From an uncultured Porphyromonadaceae bacterium (GTDB taxonomy: Bacteria > Bacteroidota > Bacteroidia > Bacteroidales > Muribaculaceae), in the NCBI GenBank assembly GCA_947174995.1, contig CAMWLC010000006.1:1-64000 (forward strand): 64,000 bases of DNA. The letters run 5' to 3'. Below, piece after piece: positions 62,288 through 64,000 of the stretch. The translations under genes were made by a program, and so were the position numbers. Numbering within the stretch: the stretch's first letter is position 1; the number at the start of each line of letters is the position of its first letter. Below the pieces are notes generated by a model, which was given only the letters and a program-made list of their open reading frames with translations, made no database searches and was not told the DNA's origin.

Positions 62288-63817
62288 ATGAAAGACAGAA
62301 TCTCATCTCCAGGTTCGTACTCCCGCCTCACGGCCCTGCTTCTCTGTGCCGTGACTTTTGTATGCGCGTGGATCTTTTATTCCCATACATTCCCTATCGG
62401 CGATGATCTTGTCTACTGGGACTGGTATCGTGACATCCGGTCACGCCACGGCGATTTGACCGGCTGGCCGATATTCGCATATTCCAACTGGGAGGGTGCC
62501 AATGGCAGATTGGCCAATATGGTCACCCCTCTGTTTCTCTGGTTTTCCCCAGCGTGGCTGAAGGGGTTGCTTGATGCCGTGGTACTGACACTGCTTTTGT
62601 GGTTCGGCCTGCGACTAACGGCACTTTCCGGCAACAAACCGATGGAGGCGCCCGCCGTTTCGCTTTACGCTTTGCTGACCGCCGCCACATTTCCCTGGTG
62701 GGACAGCATGGCGATCACCGACTGCGTGCTCAATTATCCCCTCTCCGATATGCTGGCGCTTGGCTGCCTTATACTGTGGTTCCGACATCCGGCCCGTCAC
62801 TCTGAAGTTTACAGTTGGTGGGCCGCTCTGTTGGGACTCGTGGCCGGGGCCATGCACGAGGCTTCGGGAGTCGCTCTGTGCGGGGCCTTCATTATCTCGC
62901 TTATCCTTGACAGCGACAGCCGCCGCGATACAGTGAGGCGATACCTCACCGTCGGTACGACTCTCGGAACGTTAGTCACACTCTCTTCTCCGGCTATATG
63001 GATAAGATTCGTGGACGGTGCAGTCTCGGAACCGGACGCTCCTCTCTGGAAGATCATACTCGTGAGCGATTACTACCTCATCATTCTGCTTGTTGTGCTC
63101 GGCGTGATGGCTTGTCGCGGCTCATTAATTAGGTATCTTCGTTCGCGTCCCGACATCACACTCCTGCTTGCCGCGGCATTGTTGTCAGCTTGCTTCTCGG
63201 TTGCCGGGGGAGTCATCGGCAGGAGCGGATGGTTTGTGCAGTCCTTCTCCCTTATCGCCCTCTTTAGAATGGTGCCGCGGGATATACGCATCAATACGGT
63301 GCTCTCCATGGCAATGACTGCGGTATTCACAGCCTGTTTCTGCACATTATGGATAGGATCCGCGTATTGGCAGACCATCCTCGGCAAAGAGGGTATCGAG
63401 GTGCTTGAAGAATATGTAAAGGCTCCCGACGGAATAGTGTTTGCCACCCCGACAGAAGAGGAAGATCTTCCGGTGTGGCTACTACGGCGAAACAAGGGGG
63501 TTCCGGATGCCGACGATATGTTTCCCCTGAGGGAGTATGCCGCGAGACTTCACCCCGGTAGCGCTCCGTTTATCGTTCTTCCGACCCCCTTCCGCAATTA
63601 TGTCAAGCCCGGATTTTGTGGCACGGTGCGTTACAGTGATGATTACCTCACTGACTCAAGACCCGAGCATACAGTAATGATCAATCCCACATCAGCGGTC
63701 CCGGGCCCCGAGGAGTGTGAAATCGCGGGGCGGCGCATGACGGTACGGGCAATCCCTTGTGGCGAAGATACACTTTATCACATCACCCCGCGCCGTATTG
63801 ATCCGGGCGACAAATAA
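62288..63817 (+). CDS. DUF6056-like polytopic membrane protein
   Basis: 509 aa. About nine to ten hydrophobic helices fill the first 370 residues, followed by a soluble C-terminal domain of about 140 residues. The first extracytoplasmic loop is DDLVYWDWYRDIRSRHG...NWEGANGRLANM. Its acidic pair and NGR motif resemble the DUF6056/GT-C group of lipid-linked glycosyltransferases, so sugar transfer is possible but not shown. It follows rodA by 31 bp and may be co-transcribed with the rod operon. Confidence 0.65.
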   Translation: MKDRISSPGSYSRLTALLLCAVTFVCAWIFYSHTFPIGDDLVYWDWYRDIRSRHGDLTGWPIFAYSNWEGANGRLANMVTPLFLWFSPAWLKGLLDAVVLTLLLWFGLRLTALSGNKPMEAPAVSLYALLTAATFPWWDSMAITDCVLNYPLSDMLALGCLILWFRHPARHSEVYSWWAALLGLVAGAMHEASGVALCGAFIISLILDSDSRRDTVRRYLTVGTTLGTLVTLSSPAIWIRFVDGAVSEPDAPLWKIILVSDYYLIILLVVLGVMACRGSLIRYLRSRPDITLLLAAALLSACFSVAGGVIGRSGWFVQSFSLIALFRMVPRDIRINTVLSMAMTAVFTACFCTLWIGSAYWQTILGKEGIEVLEEYVKAPDGIVFATPTEEEDLPVWLLRRNKGVPDADDMFPLREYAARLHPGSAPFIVLPTPFRNYVKPGFCGTVRYSDDYLTDSRPEHTVMINPTSAVPGPEECEIAGRRMTVRAIPCGEDTLYHITPRRIDPGDK

Positions 63818-63918
63818 GGGCTGGATCCTGTGCCGCAAAAAATCATCGATACGTTTCAATATATTTCCCCCTCTCGGATGTTATATTGATGTAACAGTAT
63901 TAAAACAATGTAGTTCTT

Positions 63919-64000
63919 ATGGTCAATAAAAGAGAATTTAAGAAATACGTCGACGCAGTTGGCGCATCCGTATGCAACGGTATGATGGAAGCCTACTACG
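63919..64000 (+). CDS. N-terminus of a small conserved protein (partial)
   Basis: The ATG at 63919 opens MVNKREFKKYVDAVGASVCNGMMEAYY, cut by the window edge. It is charged and amphipathic without a signal peptide. The pattern KKYVDAVGASVC...MMEAYY resembles a short uncharacterised Bacteroidales protein I know only as hypothetical. The 101 bp upstream contain no gene and no convincing promoter. Confidence 0.6.
   Translation, partial: MVNKREFKKYVDAVGASVCNGMMEAYY

Noticed and set aside
63840-63918. Promoter for the last partial gene
   Set aside because: No TAnnTTTG element could be found in the gap, so none is claimed.

Overview
The window reads as a stretch of core chromosome from a GC-rich member of the Bacteroidales, most likely near Muribaculaceae (family placement is inference). 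The supporting signs are promoters of the Bacteroidetes type (TTTG, about 20 bp, TAnnTTTG), no visible Shine-Dalgarno sequences, a fused FeoA-FeoB, DUF5686, DUF4290 and EFR1-type proteins, and Bacteroidetes gene orders such as alaS/M23/merR, murA-rimM, tpiA-SPOR-folE and mreBCD-mrdA-rodA. I see no rRNA, tRNA, CRISPR array, insertion sequence, prophage or biosynthetic cluster. Coding density is very high and no gene-free gap exceeds about 220 bp.

Layout. 1-2.6 kb: the tail of an unidentified gene, a terminator, a palindrome and a DUF5686 outer-membrane protein. 2.6-7.1 kb: CYTH protein, alaS, and an M23 murein hydrolase followed by a MerR regulator. 7.1-11.4 kb (minus): operon udk-lptB-CPBP protease-holA-EFR1 flavodoxin/ferredoxin. 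11.6-15.0 kb (plus): tightly overlapping mlaE-mlaF-lipB-AspT-like transporter, then a repeat-rich convergent gap. 15.2-20.6 kb: OmpA lipoprotein, dnaE, lipA. 20.7-25.6 kb (plus): S1/P1 nuclease, HsdR-N-like PD-(D/E)XK protein, UvrD/PcrA helicase, nspC. 25.7-33.4 kb (minus): HAD phosphatase-rarA-FAD oxidoreductase-tsaB-DUF4290-murA-rimM-OmpA-like. 33.5-35.5 kb: serC-serA. 35.6-37.5 kb (minus): tpiA-SPOR-folE. 37.7-46.5 kb (plus): uvrB-ygiQ-S9 peptidase, then feoAB. 46.6-49.7 kb: a transglutaminase-fold secreted protein, a YfcE-type phosphoesterase and tcdA. 49.8-56.3 kb: clpC diverging from gyrA, then a secreted TPR-like protein. 56.5-64 kb: the rod-shape operon mreB-mreC-mreD-mrdA-rodA, a DUF6056-like membrane protein, and the start of a small conserved protein.

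Most genes are housekeeping: replication and repair (dnaE, holA, gyrA, uvrB, uvrD, rarA), envelope construction (murA, lptB, mlaEF, mre/rod, M23), translation and tRNA modification (alaS, rimM, tsaB, tcdA), cofactors (lipA, lipB, folE) and serine and polyamine synthesis. I found no clearly unprecedented system. The points most worth a second look are: MurA carrying Asp where the fosfomycin-target Cys should be; a mirror-symmetric divergent promoter between alaS and the M23 gene; a 22-bp identical promoter block in front of both dnaE and gyrA; two families of palindromes confined to convergent intergenic gaps; an apparently leaderless uvrB; a GyrA quinolone-site substitution; a nuclease/nuclease/helicase gene trio; and an uncharacterised transglutaminase-like protein with a Cys-His-Asp triad.
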